Assembly: GCA_037178675.1 (NCBI GenBank)
Contig: JAYMGJ010000127.1
Location: 62,001 to 126,000, forward strand
From: Scleroderma bovista
Lineage: Eukaryota > Basidiomycota > Agaricomycetes > Boletales > Sclerodermataceae
DNA: 64,000 bases
Direction: 5' to 3'
The position numbers and the translations under genes are program-made. The notes under the pieces were generated by a model. It saw only the letters and a program-made list of their open reading frames with translations, was not told the DNA's origin and searched no databases. Shown piece by piece: positions 35,284-46,984 of this stretch; positions within the stretch are counted from its first letter, which is position 1, and every line of letters begins with the position of its first letter.

Positions 35284-37522
35284 CTACTTGCCCTTCTTCC
35301 TGACTATATCGTCCAGCATCCAATGGTCGTGAGCTGCCAAAATAGGCTCCCCATCTCTCGCACCATCTGGCCTATCTATATCTTTTCTGTTCACGTATGG
35401 AGGATAACATACCACCTTTATTTCGCCAGCCCAGTCAAAGTCGATGATCATGAATTCAACCATCATCCCAGCTCCCTTTCTCACCATGAAGTTTACATCG
35501 CGGACATCACCATGAACAAAACCATCGCCATGTAATTGGACCAACTGCTTGCGGATTTCCTCAAAGGCTGACTTGGGGAGGCGGACCATGTCATTCAATG
35601 GTTTGTAGCCAACGAGCTCATCCATGACCACCATGAACCAACCACCCGCAATCTGTTCAAACCCCCGCAACGCGGGTGCGAAACCTAACTGTGCACAGCG
35701 CCAATGAGCCTCCCGTGAATATCGTCGGACAAATTTGATGCAGATTGGAACTTCAGTGCCCGAGTCTTCAACCAGCGTTCCGAAGAAAAGAAGCTTGTGA
35801 TCGTCCTTGACCCGTTCTCTATAACAGAATATTTTCTTGCTGCCATCGGCGAGAGACACGTAACTTGTGGGATATGGGAAAAGCGACGGGTGAGACAGCG
35901 TGTTAGAAAGTCCATTGACAGCCAAGACTTCGTAATATTGCTTCAGCGACCGGACAGCTTTCCGGAAAGCAGACATGTGGCGTGCTGCGGCGATCTGGTT
36001 GTCGGTATCAGTAGAATGATAATTGAAGGCCAGCGGTGTCGAAAGAATTTGAACTGCAGGACGCAGGTTCCACACAGCACCAGCAAAGACGATGTATGGT
36101 CCTGGAGAGAGAGCGGTCTGCTTGTCAGTGAATCGTAAAGAAATCGGAAAACTAACCAAAAAGAACCAAGAGAAAACATGGCAGGGGAGACCCCGTGCTT
36201 TCAAGCACTTGCGTTCTCGTCTGCTCAAGGTAGTACGCCGCAGCTTGCATGTATGGCTCTGAGACAGAGGCTGCTGCCTCGTTTTTGAACTCTGCAATCA
36301 CGTAGCGATATTCGCCGACGGACAAGTCACCATGCACCTGATAATCCTGGGTTCCTTTCTTCGTGGTAACGCGAAGTCCAATTCCGTAGCTTGCAAGCAC
36401 TGCGTTGACCTTGTCCACTCGCTCTTTTTCGTTGTCATACACCTCCGACATGGCATTTGCAAACTTTCCGATGAAAGCATTATCTTCTTCTGTTATCGAG
36501 TGAGTCTTGCAGTCGTCCAGGAACTGCCCAAACGCCGGATGTAAAAGCGTCGCCGGAATAGTCTCTTCGGGATCGCGAGGACGGCTACAGCGTATCTGCG
36601 TTGTCGGATTTCGTTGCCACCCACGGAATGACGAAGGATGCGATGAATCAGAAGGAGCCTTTGAGGGACGACCTTTGAGGAACTCGCTCCGCGCCACTTT
36701 AATCGGATCCCCTTCGTCGGTCAGATCCTCTCCTGCGATCACTTGGCTAGAAGTCGGCGGAGGAAGTCTAAATTTCAGTATCGCTGCGGTCCGGGATTCA
36801 GTATGACTCAATGAGGTCAGACGATCACTTACGGTCGGTTTGAACAATTTCGATAACGACACAATACGCTTGGAGAACAGGGACATCCGCAAAACAATCG
36901 GATATTTTTTGTCTGCTGTTGAGGCGCTTGCCCTCATTTATATTGTCGAGATACTCCTCGATGTTATCCTCCAATATCCTGTACAGTCTTATGCAAGCAG
37001 CGGGTACATCACGAAGCTCAGCGTGACACTTTGAGAGCTGCTGTTTGACTTCCGAGATTGTTTCCTTTGATTGAATTTTCAATGAACCTTCTTGCTCAAT
37101 CTCTCCACCTCGAAACCAGTAAAAGATTGTCATTGTCGGGTATGGTATATCTGAATAACCAGTAATCAATGATAAGAGCAAGCTAGGATTGTGACGGCCA
37201 TGTACATACCGACAATGATGTGGATATGCGTTTCGGGTTGTGCTGCTGTGAACAGATCCGATAGTTTATGCAATGGTTCCAAGGGTTCCCCCAACTCAGA
37301 GAGGACGATATTGCTGAGATTTTCTTTGTGGGGTTCGGCCACGGGTTCACTGGGCTTGTAAAGAGAAAGGCAGGCCGCGTCCACGTCGCGAAAAGTTGCT
37401 GACTGCTCGTTCTTAATGGCTTCTTTCAGGGCTCCGACAGTCATTGATCTTGAAATGTTGATCTCGAGGACACTACTAGCATCCTGACCACGGACCCAAC
37501 AGTTGAGTGTGAGTGCTTCCAT
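35284..37522 (-). CDS. Crinkler-like protein: two N-terminal CRN domains, REase-like and kinase-like domains
   Basis: Exons 37210-37522 (ATG), 36833-37150, 36157-36783, 35284-36101 (TAG) give 691 residues in one frame. Residues 1-104 (LNCWVRGQDASSVLEINI, VDAACLSLYKP) and 112-210 (IFYWFRGGEIEQEGSLKI, VPAACIRLYR) are two copies of the ubiquitin-like Crinkler N-terminal domain, one per exon. Residues about 330-400 look like a restriction-endonuclease fold, with D363 and E375-F-K377. Residues about 505-650 look like a small protein-kinase fold: K542, HGDVRDVN at 616-623 and DFD at 640-642. This architecture belongs to the Crinkler-type proteins described in oomycetes and many fungi, proposed to act in host nuclei or in conflict between genomes. 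No signal peptide is visible. Role here is inference. Confidence 0.8.
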
Positions 37523-37835
37523 GTTGTGGCACGGACGAATGAATTCACGCGCCGACTTTATGTAGGCCTCAAGGTATGCTCATGTCACGACCACGTGATG
37601 CGTGCCAGGTGGTGCGACAACGCGCGCGCGCCACTACCTTCGCCATGTATGATAATGTTCAGCTTCTGGACCTGTGGCATTTCTCAAGTCTCCCTAAGCC
37701 AGACTCTCTTCGTAGAGGAAAATAGACGTTCCTCTATAAGGAGAGTTTGCTTTTATTCGCAAGGTGGTTACAGTCGTTCAGGAATTCGGACGCATCGCGT
37801 TCAGAGGTCGTTCGACAGAACGTGAACTTGTACAT
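37523..37835. other. Intergenic, 5' flank of the Crinkler-like gene
   Basis: Contains a short alternating cg run (acaacgcgcgcgcgccac, about 37618) and no recognised gene. Confidence 0.35.
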
Positions 37836-38142
37836 AGCTCCAGCCATCACAAAGCTTTCAACCAGTTCCGCTGAGGAACCCGGTCGCATACATACATAGA
37901 AATTCAAATCCCCTATTGCGTTCGGCAGCAAGGCTGAAATAAGTTTACGAGGCCTCCGAACGAAGAGATGGCAGTTGGTGACAATGACGATTCGGACTAT
38001 GATAAAGTTTTCATGAGGACGAAAGGATATATCACGAACCTACTGATACACAGATCACTTAATTACCTCCTCGAGACCATTACAGAAGCGATCAACGCCC
38101 CCGTCAGAGCTCCAAGAACACCAATCATCATTCACCGCGCAT
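37836..38142. repeat. Inverted segmental duplication, right copy (partner 1-303)
   Basis: Reverse-complement match to the first 303 bases of the window, covering the last exon and 3' flank of the membrane-protein gene remnant. Confidence 0.7.
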
Positions 38143-39402
38143 ACTCATCAAACTTGGTAGCGACAGGCATTCCTGCATGAGCAAAGTTAATGGTAGCACT
38201 CCTAAGCGAGTATATGACGACGCCCGTGATGAATCCAGCGACAGAATACGCAAGAAACACGAGCGGAAGCGAAGGCATGATGCTCCGGCGCTGAAAGACC
38301 CCATCAGTATCCATATGAGTTACTGGCGAAAGGGTAATAACGCTTACAGGAAGCAGAACAAAGCCCTCTCCAGCGGTTTGTGTGCTCAGGCATAAGATGG
38401 CGACCAAACCTCCAATCCGGGTTAAACTGTCCAATTCTTGCAGGGTCATGAGCGTCACCGAAGCACTGAAGATGATGGCCGACTGTGGTTAGATGAGTAT
38501 AACTTTCAAAAACATGGATGCGGCCCTTACCACGAGACATGCACATGTGCCGATGACGAATAGTGGAGCGCTGCTCGGCATAGCTGTGTTGTTCTCCACG
38601 TCAAAATGACTACTGTATCTCGCTCTGTCGACGAAGAGGAACGGGATCCCTAGGTCATACTAGTATGCCGACGACGATTTCCAGCACCGTGTGCAAGATC
38701 GACGTGTACTTTGCAGTGTGCATATGGCTGATGTCGTGGGGTAGAGGTCTGTGCGGCCTGAGGTGCACCTGGTGCCAATGTGTTGCGCGTAGTGTACAAG
38801 ATAAGACAGTCATTCCATGCAGTCGATGCAAAAACAAAACATACCGACTCGTAATAGGATTCGCGCGACCATGCGCGTGTATGAAACTGGTACTGACAGT
38901 TCCTCGGGCTTATTCATGAAGACTGACGGAGCACTGTCTGTAGGATCGTTGACGATGAGAGTTGGAATGGGCTGGGCAGGGGGAGGTGCGGGGACTTCTT
39001 CAGGTACAGACGGTGCTGGAGTAGGACCGCGAGCTGACTCTGTACCTTCAGCAGAGATGACCTCTCCGGAAAGCGGGGACGGCCCTTTCGGGAGAGCAGG
39101 TGCGGGGTCAGGAGATAAGGCTGCGGCCTCGCAAATGGGCGAGTCAGGAATAGGGCTGGGTGTCGATACAGCGGGTTGAGCTGGAGTCTGTAGTTTGGTG
39201 AGGGATGAACTAGAGTCCTTGCACTCGAGTGTGGGTGGATAAAAAGAGCCTGTGGTGGATGCGGTATCGGAGTCGGGGGGCGGGGGGCGGGAGTTGCTGA
39301 GCCTGCGTGGCCAGGGATACTGAATGCAGTCGAGGAGCATCACATCACCGTCCCAACGCGTGAGCGAAAGGTCGAATTTTTCGGGGGAGTACTAGTGGCC
39401 AT
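38068..39402 (-). pseudogene. Multi-pass membrane protein gene remnant
   Basis: Starts at ATG 39402 (MATSTPPKNSTFRSRVGTVM), followed at once by TGA; the next frame carries a Pro/Ser/Thr-rich region (38880-39330, with SPIPDSPICEAAALSPDPAP and VNDPTDSAPSVF). Near 38132-38458 come hydrophobic stretches, LGGLVAILCLS-like IGGLVAILCLSTQTAGEGFV and SLPLVFLAYSVAGFITGVVI, and the last exon with VLGALTGALIASVMVSRR. A TGA (from the Trp codon of the copy at base 9) interrupts FDEYAR-W. The layout of disordered N-terminus plus C-terminal helices matches an uncharacterised Agaricomycete family. Stops and frameshifts make it a pseudogene. Confidence 0.5.
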
Positions 39403-40487
39403 GGCTGAAGGGATGGAACAGATAATTAGGGGGTGGTGCTGGGGCGGAATGGGAAGCGAGAGGGTGGAGCAGTGAGGACATGCCTGGCGGCTTTTCGACA
39501 AGGGGGGCATATAATCGCGAGGTGGGTGAGGCATAGTACATGGGGTGCAAGTGTGCAAAGTGCGATATCGCGAGCGAAACACGCTGATACGCTTCATGCG
39601 GCGACGACTCGAGCCCTGGGCCTGAGCGCTGAGCACTGCGGGCAGGACACGGTGCAGTCGAGTTGTCCGCTGCTGCGAATCAAGGAACCTGAGCCTCGAT
39701 ACACGTGTAGGACACTTTCATTCCAAGGACTGGTGGCACTAGATGCGAAGACCAAAACAAATTATAGGGCAGACACAGGAGGATCGCGTGTTGTCGAGAT
39801 CTTGGGTTTCGTTCGCTGAACGTCATCTCTTTAGTCCTATCTAGGTCTTGTCGATTCTAATACAGACAATTCATTGCTTGACCCATTTCGTACTCCCAAG
39901 GTGACCATCAAACCTGTGGCCGAGCCTCGTAGCTTCAGCACGGTGTCACTACTAGCAGTAGCACATCACGATCTGATCATCTCGCCGTAGCTACGGCAGT
40001 TCCTCGAAGACGCAATCTTGTCCACCGACACGACAAGGGCACCCGACCTATCCACGGGCTTACCCAGCACGATCCGCTTGTGCAGCGCACAGAGTGCAGC
40101 CCCTTCGGGGGTTCCACGCACAAGGGCGATTGTGGTAATGAGCGGGAGAGGTGATGAATTGGTCGGAGGGAGGGGGTGGTTGAGTCCGTGGTAAAGTGAG
40201 AGTTGATGGGATTAGTACAAGTATTCAAAAGACACAAACTTTGTAGACGAGTATCCATTCATTGGTTCATAGCAATACTGACGAGTAGTCGAGACCATGC
40301 GCTGGGAATCGAACTGAGATCATGGCATGAGCACTCAGCAGGGTCATAGAGTAAATAATTACATCCAGCATACACACCTGTTGTCTCGATTGTGCTCTTA
40401 CAGTTGGCTCGATCGGCTTCGTCTTCTCATGGCTCGTTGACGTAGCCAATATCTGGATGGTCCAATCTGAGCTCCTTTGCTTTGGGT
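39403..40487. other. No recognised gene
   Basis: A 55-codon open frame on the minus strand (about 39970-40138: VRGTPEGAALCALHKRIVLG, VDRSGALVVSVDK) looks protein-like but is not identified. The rest shows nothing. Confidence 0.3.
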
Positions 40488-41500
40488 CTACGATACACAG
40501 GCATCGAAGTCAGGAGACATAGGTAAATGCGGAACTGGGCAAGTAGTGGGGGTGTGATATGAGAGTGCGTACGTGATTCTGTGGCCACGGCCGTCCGACT
40601 CTGAAGTCATCGGTAGCCTGATGCGCGATCCGCAAAACACGCAAAGGTGCTGACGCACGTTCAGTCCCGCGCAGACAACGCATATATACGAACGCGCGAA
40701 AGGAGACGCCCATGCTCGCCTTGTTCCCATTCCTCCCACCAGGGGATAAGCCTGCCATTCGCATCGGTGCATTGTCCTGCATGTCTTCGTTTCTTTCTTT
40801 GTTTCTGTCGTCTGAGGGCTTCTTCCTCTGTGGCGAGTTTGACGGTGGGTAGACTGGCGTGTACGTCTGCCTCCATGACCGTCCCTTGCTCATCCACGGT
40901 GCGACCATAACCCGCGGGGACGAAGTCTTTGAAAGGGGTGATGATGACACCGGGTGGAGGAGGGGGAATCCGCTGGTGGGCAGACACGGGGATGGGCCAG
41001 ATTATGAATGTGGATCGCAGATATTCGCAGTGAGATTCGCGTCCATCATCTCCGCGGACGAGCCTCGTCTGCCTCGTCGAGCTGGGTGCGACATCGCAAC
41101 GGACCTAGACGGAGGAGGAAATGGCTGGTTTTGCCCAGCACTACTATCGTCTGGTTAATGGGGAGCGTCGGCGCGGGTGGGAGTGGAAGCGGTGGAGGGA
41201 ATGAGGGAGGGACATATCCAGTTGCAGGGGTGCGTCGATTATCCTGGAACAAGTACGGCGTATACGTGTTGCTAACCCCTGCGACACTTGGCAACAGCCT
41301 AGTGTCTTACCACTCTCCACCGTCCGCTTCCAAATTCTTGGACACATACAAGGGTGCACGTGCTGTCGCAACATGTCCAATGCCCTCCCCCCAACTTCCG
41401 ATGCCAGAGCCGCCCGGTCATTCCAACAAACAGGCGTCGCGCCTTGGCGCATATCTCAACCAAATCAGATGAGTCTGTCCTTTTGAGGGGGCATCCCATT
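40488..41500 (-). pseudogene. Unknown fungal protein remnant
   Basis: Minus-strand pieces in order: 41046-41294 (PYLFQDNRRTPATGYVPPSF, Pro-rich), then about 41000-41090 (DAWIEHLR-like RIDAWIAHLR in a shifted frame), then 40661-40987 (IPPPPPGVIITPFKDFVPAG, EADVHASLPTVKLATEEEAL, a lysine/arginine-rich run and IPWWEEWEQGE). The frame changes between pieces. It resembles an uncharacterised basidiomycete protein; no function is assigned. Confidence 0.4.
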
Positions 41501-44252
41501 GAACATGTTACAAGCAGTTTCGTCTATCCAGTGACCTTTATGGCACCAGTCTCGACCATTTTGTCAGGTTTTCCTGCCTGTATGGTCGGCGTAGTGCCAG
41601 TATGTGTTCATTTCCCCCTCACCGGACCTTACGAGACAACCCACCAGCGCACGGACTAGAACAAATACGATCTCCTGGCTCCATCAAGTCCTCCGACATG
41701 GCGTTGGGTCATGATTATATTGAAGTCTGAAATTGAAGCTTCCAACTCATACATCTTCATGGACCTTTGTCTGCCAAAGGACGTTCCTCTTGGGCAGCCA
41801 ACCATTTTCGGATTTGCCAAACTGTCTGCTGGGTCTGACGCGAATTCCTCATGTCCTGTGCCCTAGTGGAGAAGAGGCAACTTAGGGCTGCCTAGATATT
41901 ATTACGAACCCATGCCCCACTGCTTTGGCGGACGCATTTTTCCGAACACCAGCAAGGCTTAGCGTCAGCCACATGAGCAATGAGTACTTTATGCACAGCC
42001 CTCACGAATGGAACCTCCGAACCGGCTCCACTGGTCTGCAAGTCTCCTCCGCACGGACCTCGTCACTCTCGGGGTCGACCAACATCCCAGGTAGCGCGTC
42101 GCTCCACTTCACATCCCTCTTAGTCATCAACCGACAGCACGTAACGAGTGCGACGTCCTTCGAGAGGCCGTGCAGCACAGTAGCGTTCTTGTCGGGCGCG
42201 TGCTTGGAGACAAAAGCGTACGAGTGTGAGGCCGATCCAGGGAAGGAAGCATACATTGGACAGCCTTAGGCAGGTTGGATGGTCAGGTGGAGACGCGACG
42301 TGAACGAGCTGCAGCAGCAGAAATCGAGCTGGAGCAACGACGTCATGGGCTGATTTACGGCGCTCATCCGTGCAAGTCGCGCGCGCGAGAAAGAGGCACC
42401 AATCAAGGCGGCCATCGTAGCATGCAGTCGAGCGGGAGCTATTGGCACGGTATCACGAGAAGCATGTCTGGAGTCACAAGATGCGGAAGTGCGTCGACGT
42501 ACGGCTCGACGGAGGTGATGGGAGTGAATCTAGGAGTCGAGCTGTGAAAGAGGACACAACTGACGCAGATGTTTGAGTGGAAGGTGGAGGAGCTGAGGCT
42601 GAAACAAAATCTACTCAATGACGAGAGGAGGGGGAGGGTAGAGATTGGCAAACCAGGTGAGGCTACTTGAAAGGCTGTTCAATGATGCGTCCACACATAC
42701 CGCTGCTCCTCTATCTCCCGCACAAGCAAACAGCAGCCGCCGAAACTGCAAGAATCAGCAAACAAGACACGCATCTTACATCCATGGCTGGGAACTATGG
42801 GAATTCGTGAACTAATACTCATAAATGCAGTCATTAACTCACAGTAATACTCAATAATTGATACAACCGCCAACGTACGGCAATATACTGGTGTAGATCC
42901 AATGATACCCGCAAGCACATCGTATTATTGCAACCTCACCTATAGTCGTGTAAAATTCGCGCTATGCGGCAGTTGCACCTGATGGAGGAAGTTGAGTGGT
43001 AGCTAGGAATGCAGACCAGTTTCCTGTCCTGGACACGCTCTCCCTTTAGCATGGGACATTGAGAAGTCATTGTCGCAATTGACCATTCACAAAATGTGCT
43101 TGATCCGGTTTCAAGCCTGCGATGGCCACAGAGGTCCGAAACTCGGATGTACCGGGCTGCTTATATGGAGCGATTACGACGAGCCAACTCTCAATCCCAT
43201 AGCACTGCCCAGACATCGCACATGTCTGCTACGACATCCATCAATGTGTCGTACACCCTGGGAGGGGCGGTCGCAAATAGGCACCACCGAAGAACAGGAA
43301 ACTGGCCACACTGTGATACATGCAGATGGGAGCATGCGTTGAATTATCTTCAAGTTGAGATCTAGTTCACCGCGATGCTACACGTCAGGCAATGCTTGTT
43401 GCAACAACGGAGACAACCCCGTGTAAGCGTCGCCTTGGCGTTTGGTGACGGTCCACAGTTGACATCGGTCGCCGACAACAACACTTCCGTGATCATCGCG
43501 AACAGATTGACGATCCAGGGTGCTGCCATTGGGCACAACGAGTTTCTGGAAGTAGTAAGCCCTGCGGTATGTTGCATTTCTCACAGCATGGCACGGAACG
43601 AGACGACAAGTACTCACTGTCCGTACATTATTAACTATGACCCTAGGAAGGACAAGGCCCCACTGTTCGCAATCGTGTACCAGCCGTTATCAAGTACACA
43701 TATATTGAGCACCGTGTCGAGAACAGTGAAAAGTGTGTTGACTCTGGGAAGTGTCTGATAAAGCAATCATCCTTGCATCGTGTAGGCGGTTCGACGTTGG
43801 CTGGAGCCTCCAACCGCATGAGCACACCACTGAACTACTTCAACAATGAAATCATGTTTGCATGGAATGCCTTCTGGTGTGTTCCTCGCGTTTCAGATCA
43901 TAGTAGCATCAATTGCGTTCATGAAAGCGGGGTCTGACAGTGCCATTCAAGTTACACCCGGTCCAAATTGCATTTCGAAATTCATTCAGTGGAGTTGTCC
44001 ATAGCTATAACTGCAATTTGAGATCCCTAATGTTTCGGGGTAAACTTTGGGAGCATTCAGCCCTATTCAGCCGTAAATTCACATCGATTATCTCATCAGA
44101 CCACGTCACTGCACCATAAAGTCCAGATTTCACTCAGTGGAACTGCTCAGCAGAGCTCCGTTCGACTTGATATAAAGCTTTCTAGTGATACGATTTCACA
44201 GCAAACCAATTTCTGCGAGAATGGCTCCCGGACGGCACTTGAGCAAGTTTTG
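41501..44252. other. Mostly decayed sequence, no gene assigned
   Basis: Coding-like remnants: 42002-42256 (-) with HAPDKNATVLHGLSKDVALV and WSDALPGMLVDPESDE; 42420-42600 (+) with RYHEKHVWSHKMRKCVDV; 43378-43617 (-) with a possible ricin-B-like W-T-V-T-K-R-Q-G-D-A-Y-T segment. All are short and broken. 43830-44250 is the 5' flank of GTPase copy 3. Confidence 0.3.
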
Positions 44253-46949
44253 ATGGCTCTGCCATTCAGGAACTCTGGGCAGCGTGCTTCAGGTTCCAAC
44301 GAAGCGGGTGAGTAGTAGCTGGGTCTAGTCACCACGACTGTATGTTCATTATTCAAAGACATAGTGGCAGACGTTCTGGATCCTGCGAAAGTCCAAAGAC
44401 ACTTCGACCGCATTGGCCACTTCAGGATCCTTGTCCTTGGCAGGTCAAATGCAGGTAAAACAACACTCTTGCAGCGTGTTTGCAATACAACAGAGCTCCC
44501 GGGGATCTTCAATGCCAAAGGTGAAAAGGTCAACTACCTCATCCTGCCACAGCACATGTTCCTTCAAGGTACTGATGCATGACATTTCGCAGATTGATGC
44601 TGCGATTGTGCAGGGGTCATTAGAGGCGAGCTACCCTACTAGGAGCTTGTTCAGTGACATGAACTAGACTAACTCCATTCAGAGGGGATATCATAACATT
44701 GAAGATGAACTGATTTTCCGAAGCAACCCAGGTTTGGTATTTCATGACTCACGAGGATTCGAGACTGGATCTGTGAAGGAGCTGAACTTGATGAAGGACT
44801 TTGTCACTGATCGAGCATGCACATTGAAGTTGGAAAAGCGTATCCATGCCATCTGGTGGGATCACAACTGCAGTTGTGATATATCATATAAACTTGATGG
44901 TGAACTAGGTTTTGCATCTCAATGGCTGATTATGAGAGGCCAATCTTGGCTGCAGAAGAGAAGTTCTTCAATGAATGCAATACAGGAAATGGTAGGCTAC
45001 CTCATTATTTGGAGTGGTACCACTATGATTCTGATATGATTATTGGGGAGTACCTGTGATTGTTGTGTTGACAAAGGGTGATGCCTTAAGGTTGCCTGCT
45101 CTCAACAAAATCATGAGACAAGAGGGTTTGACAATGAGAGAAGCAAAGCCAAGGGTTGAAGAGTTTTCAGCAGAGATGTTAAGTGAACTGTGGGCAAGAA
45201 TTGAAAGCCAGTTGAGTGGCTGCAATTATCCTCCAAAGGCCTATTTGTCAACAGCCAGTGAGTCATGGATTGACTCCATATTATGTTGATACTAATATGG
45301 ACATGTCAATGTAGATATGAATCAAGAGGGTGCTGATTGTGGTTCGCTCCTAAGATGCACAACAGATGCTCTTGATAAGGTGGAACTGCAAAAGCTAGTA
45401 ATTTCAACTCAGCAAGCCAACATCATTCTTAATATTGAATACTCAGTCAAGCAGTGAGTGAGACTGACATATCATAATGTGCTGACATTGATACTGTGCA
45501 GAGCACTGTTATACTATGTGGTGCAAAACAAATTTGACAAGAAACTCATTGAAAGGGACATGATAAGCTGGATGCCATCTAAGGTTGGGCAAACATTTAC
45601 CTTGGTATGCCATCATAGAATTGGGCTCTAACTATTATTATTGCTGGGTTGGCATGATAGTATGTGAGTAATTCCAAGTCAAATTCAGCTGGTTCCCTTC
45701 TCACTGGCCTCATCCCCACTCTGGCCTTGTTTACATGACAGTGGGTGAGTGGTTTCATGCCAGGTTCAGCTCGGTCCTCTCTCACAGTCCTCACACCTAC
45801 TCTGGTCCTATTTGCTTGACAGGTAGTGAGTGATTTCATGTCAGGTCCAGCTACTAGGTCATTTCTCACTGACCTCACTCCCACTTTGGTTGTGTTGGCT
45901 TGACAGTTGGTGAGTGATTTCATGCCAGGTCCAGCTGGGTCCTTCTCATTGTTCTCACTCCCATTCTGATCCTGTTGGCTTGAAAGGAAGTGAGTGATTT
46001 GTTGCTAGATCCAGCTGGGTCCCTTCTCACTGTGCTCACTCCCACTCTGGTTTTGTTGGCTTGATAGAGAGTGAGTGATTCCATGTCAGATACAGCTGAG
46101 TCCCTTCTTGATTCTCCTCACTCTTTCTCTGCTTCTGTTGGCCTGACAGTTTGTGAGTAATTTCATGCCAGGTTCAGCTGAGTCCCTTCTCACTATCCTC
46201 ATTTTTGTTTGCTTGACAGGAAGTGAGTGATTTCATGCCAGGTACAACTGGGTCCCTTCTGACTGTCCTCACTCCCATTCTGGTCCTGTTGGCTTGACAG
46301 GAGGTGAGTGATTTCATGTTAGGTCCAGCTAGATCCCATCTGACTATCCTCACTCACTCTCATTCTGTTGACTTGACAGAGTGTGAGTGACTCTTTCATG
46401 CAAGGTTCAGCTTGGATCCCTTTTCACTGTGCTCACTCCTACTCTAATCCTGTTGGCTTGACAGAGAGTGAGTGATTTAATGCCAGGCCTAGCCAAGTCC
46501 CTTCTCACTGTCCTCACTCTCACTCTGATCCTGCTGGCTTCACAGGAAGTGAGTGATTCCATACCAGGGCCAGCTGAGTCCCTTCTCACTATCCTCATTT
46601 TCACTCTGGTCTTGTTGGCTTGATAGGAAGTGAGTGATTTCATGTCAGGTCCAGCTGGGTTCCTTTGACTGTCCTCATTCACACTTTGGTCCTGTTGGCT
46701 TGATAGGCAGTGAGTAATTTCATGCCAGGTCCAACTGGGTCCCTTCTCACTGTCCTCACCCACACTCTGGTCCTGTTGGCTTAACAGTGGGTGAGTAATT
46801 TTATGCCAGGTCCAGCTACCCTTCTCATTGTCCTCATTTCCATTCTGATCCTGTTGGCTTGACAGGATGTAAGTGATTTCATGTTACATATAGCTGGGTC
46901 ACTTCTCACTATTCTTCTTTCCACTGTGGCCCTGTTGGCTTGACAGGAT
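44253..46949 (+). CDS. G-domain GTPase with microexon array, copy 3, 3' end missing
   Basis: Exons 44253-44307 (ATG), 44365-44528, 44593-44625, 44683-44855, 44909-44991, 45051-45257, 45315-45453, 45502-45583, then 17 microexons. The eight long exons keep one frame for 312 codons without a stop. GRSNAGKT, HDSRGFE and TKGD mark the G domain; TKGD has Gly where the other copies have Ala. The exon at 44593-44625 ends at a gcgagc donor, so one intron would be of the GC-AG type. The last long exon ends W-M-P-S-K in phase 0, as W-M-P-Y-I-E does in copy 1. The array runs into unrelated GGCCG repeats at about 46980, so the conserved C-terminal exons of copies 1 and 2 are absent and the transcript has no proper end. 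Confidence 0.75.
45661..46949 (+). repeat. Microexon array 3: 17 exons of 3 nt, introns 67-82 nt
   Basis: Left ends and exons: 45661 TAT; 45742 TGG; 45823 GTA; 45907 TTG; 45987 GAA; 46068 AGA; 46150 TTT; 46220 GAA; 46301 GAG; 46380 AGT; 46465 AGA; 46546 GAA; 46627 GAA; 46707 GCA; 46788 TGG; 46866 GAT; 46947 GAT. Introns are related but clearly diverged and differ in length (67, 75, 76, 77, 78, 79, 81, 82 nt), yet every exon is exactly 3 nt and every donor is gtgagt or gtaagt. Phase 0 and phase 2 are open; phase 1 meets TGA (TTT then GAA). The flanking exon fixes phase 0. Confidence 0.75.
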
Positions 46950-46984
46950 GTGAGTGATTTGATGCCAGGCACATAGTTCAGTCA

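Noticed and set aside
43378..43825. Possible ricin-B-lectin-like gene on the minus strand
   Set aside because: Only one short segment resembles the fold; the rest is out of frame and too weak to call.
45597..46972. Repetitive minus-strand ORFs at array 3
   Set aside because: Antisense of the microexon array; broken wherever an intron length is not 78.
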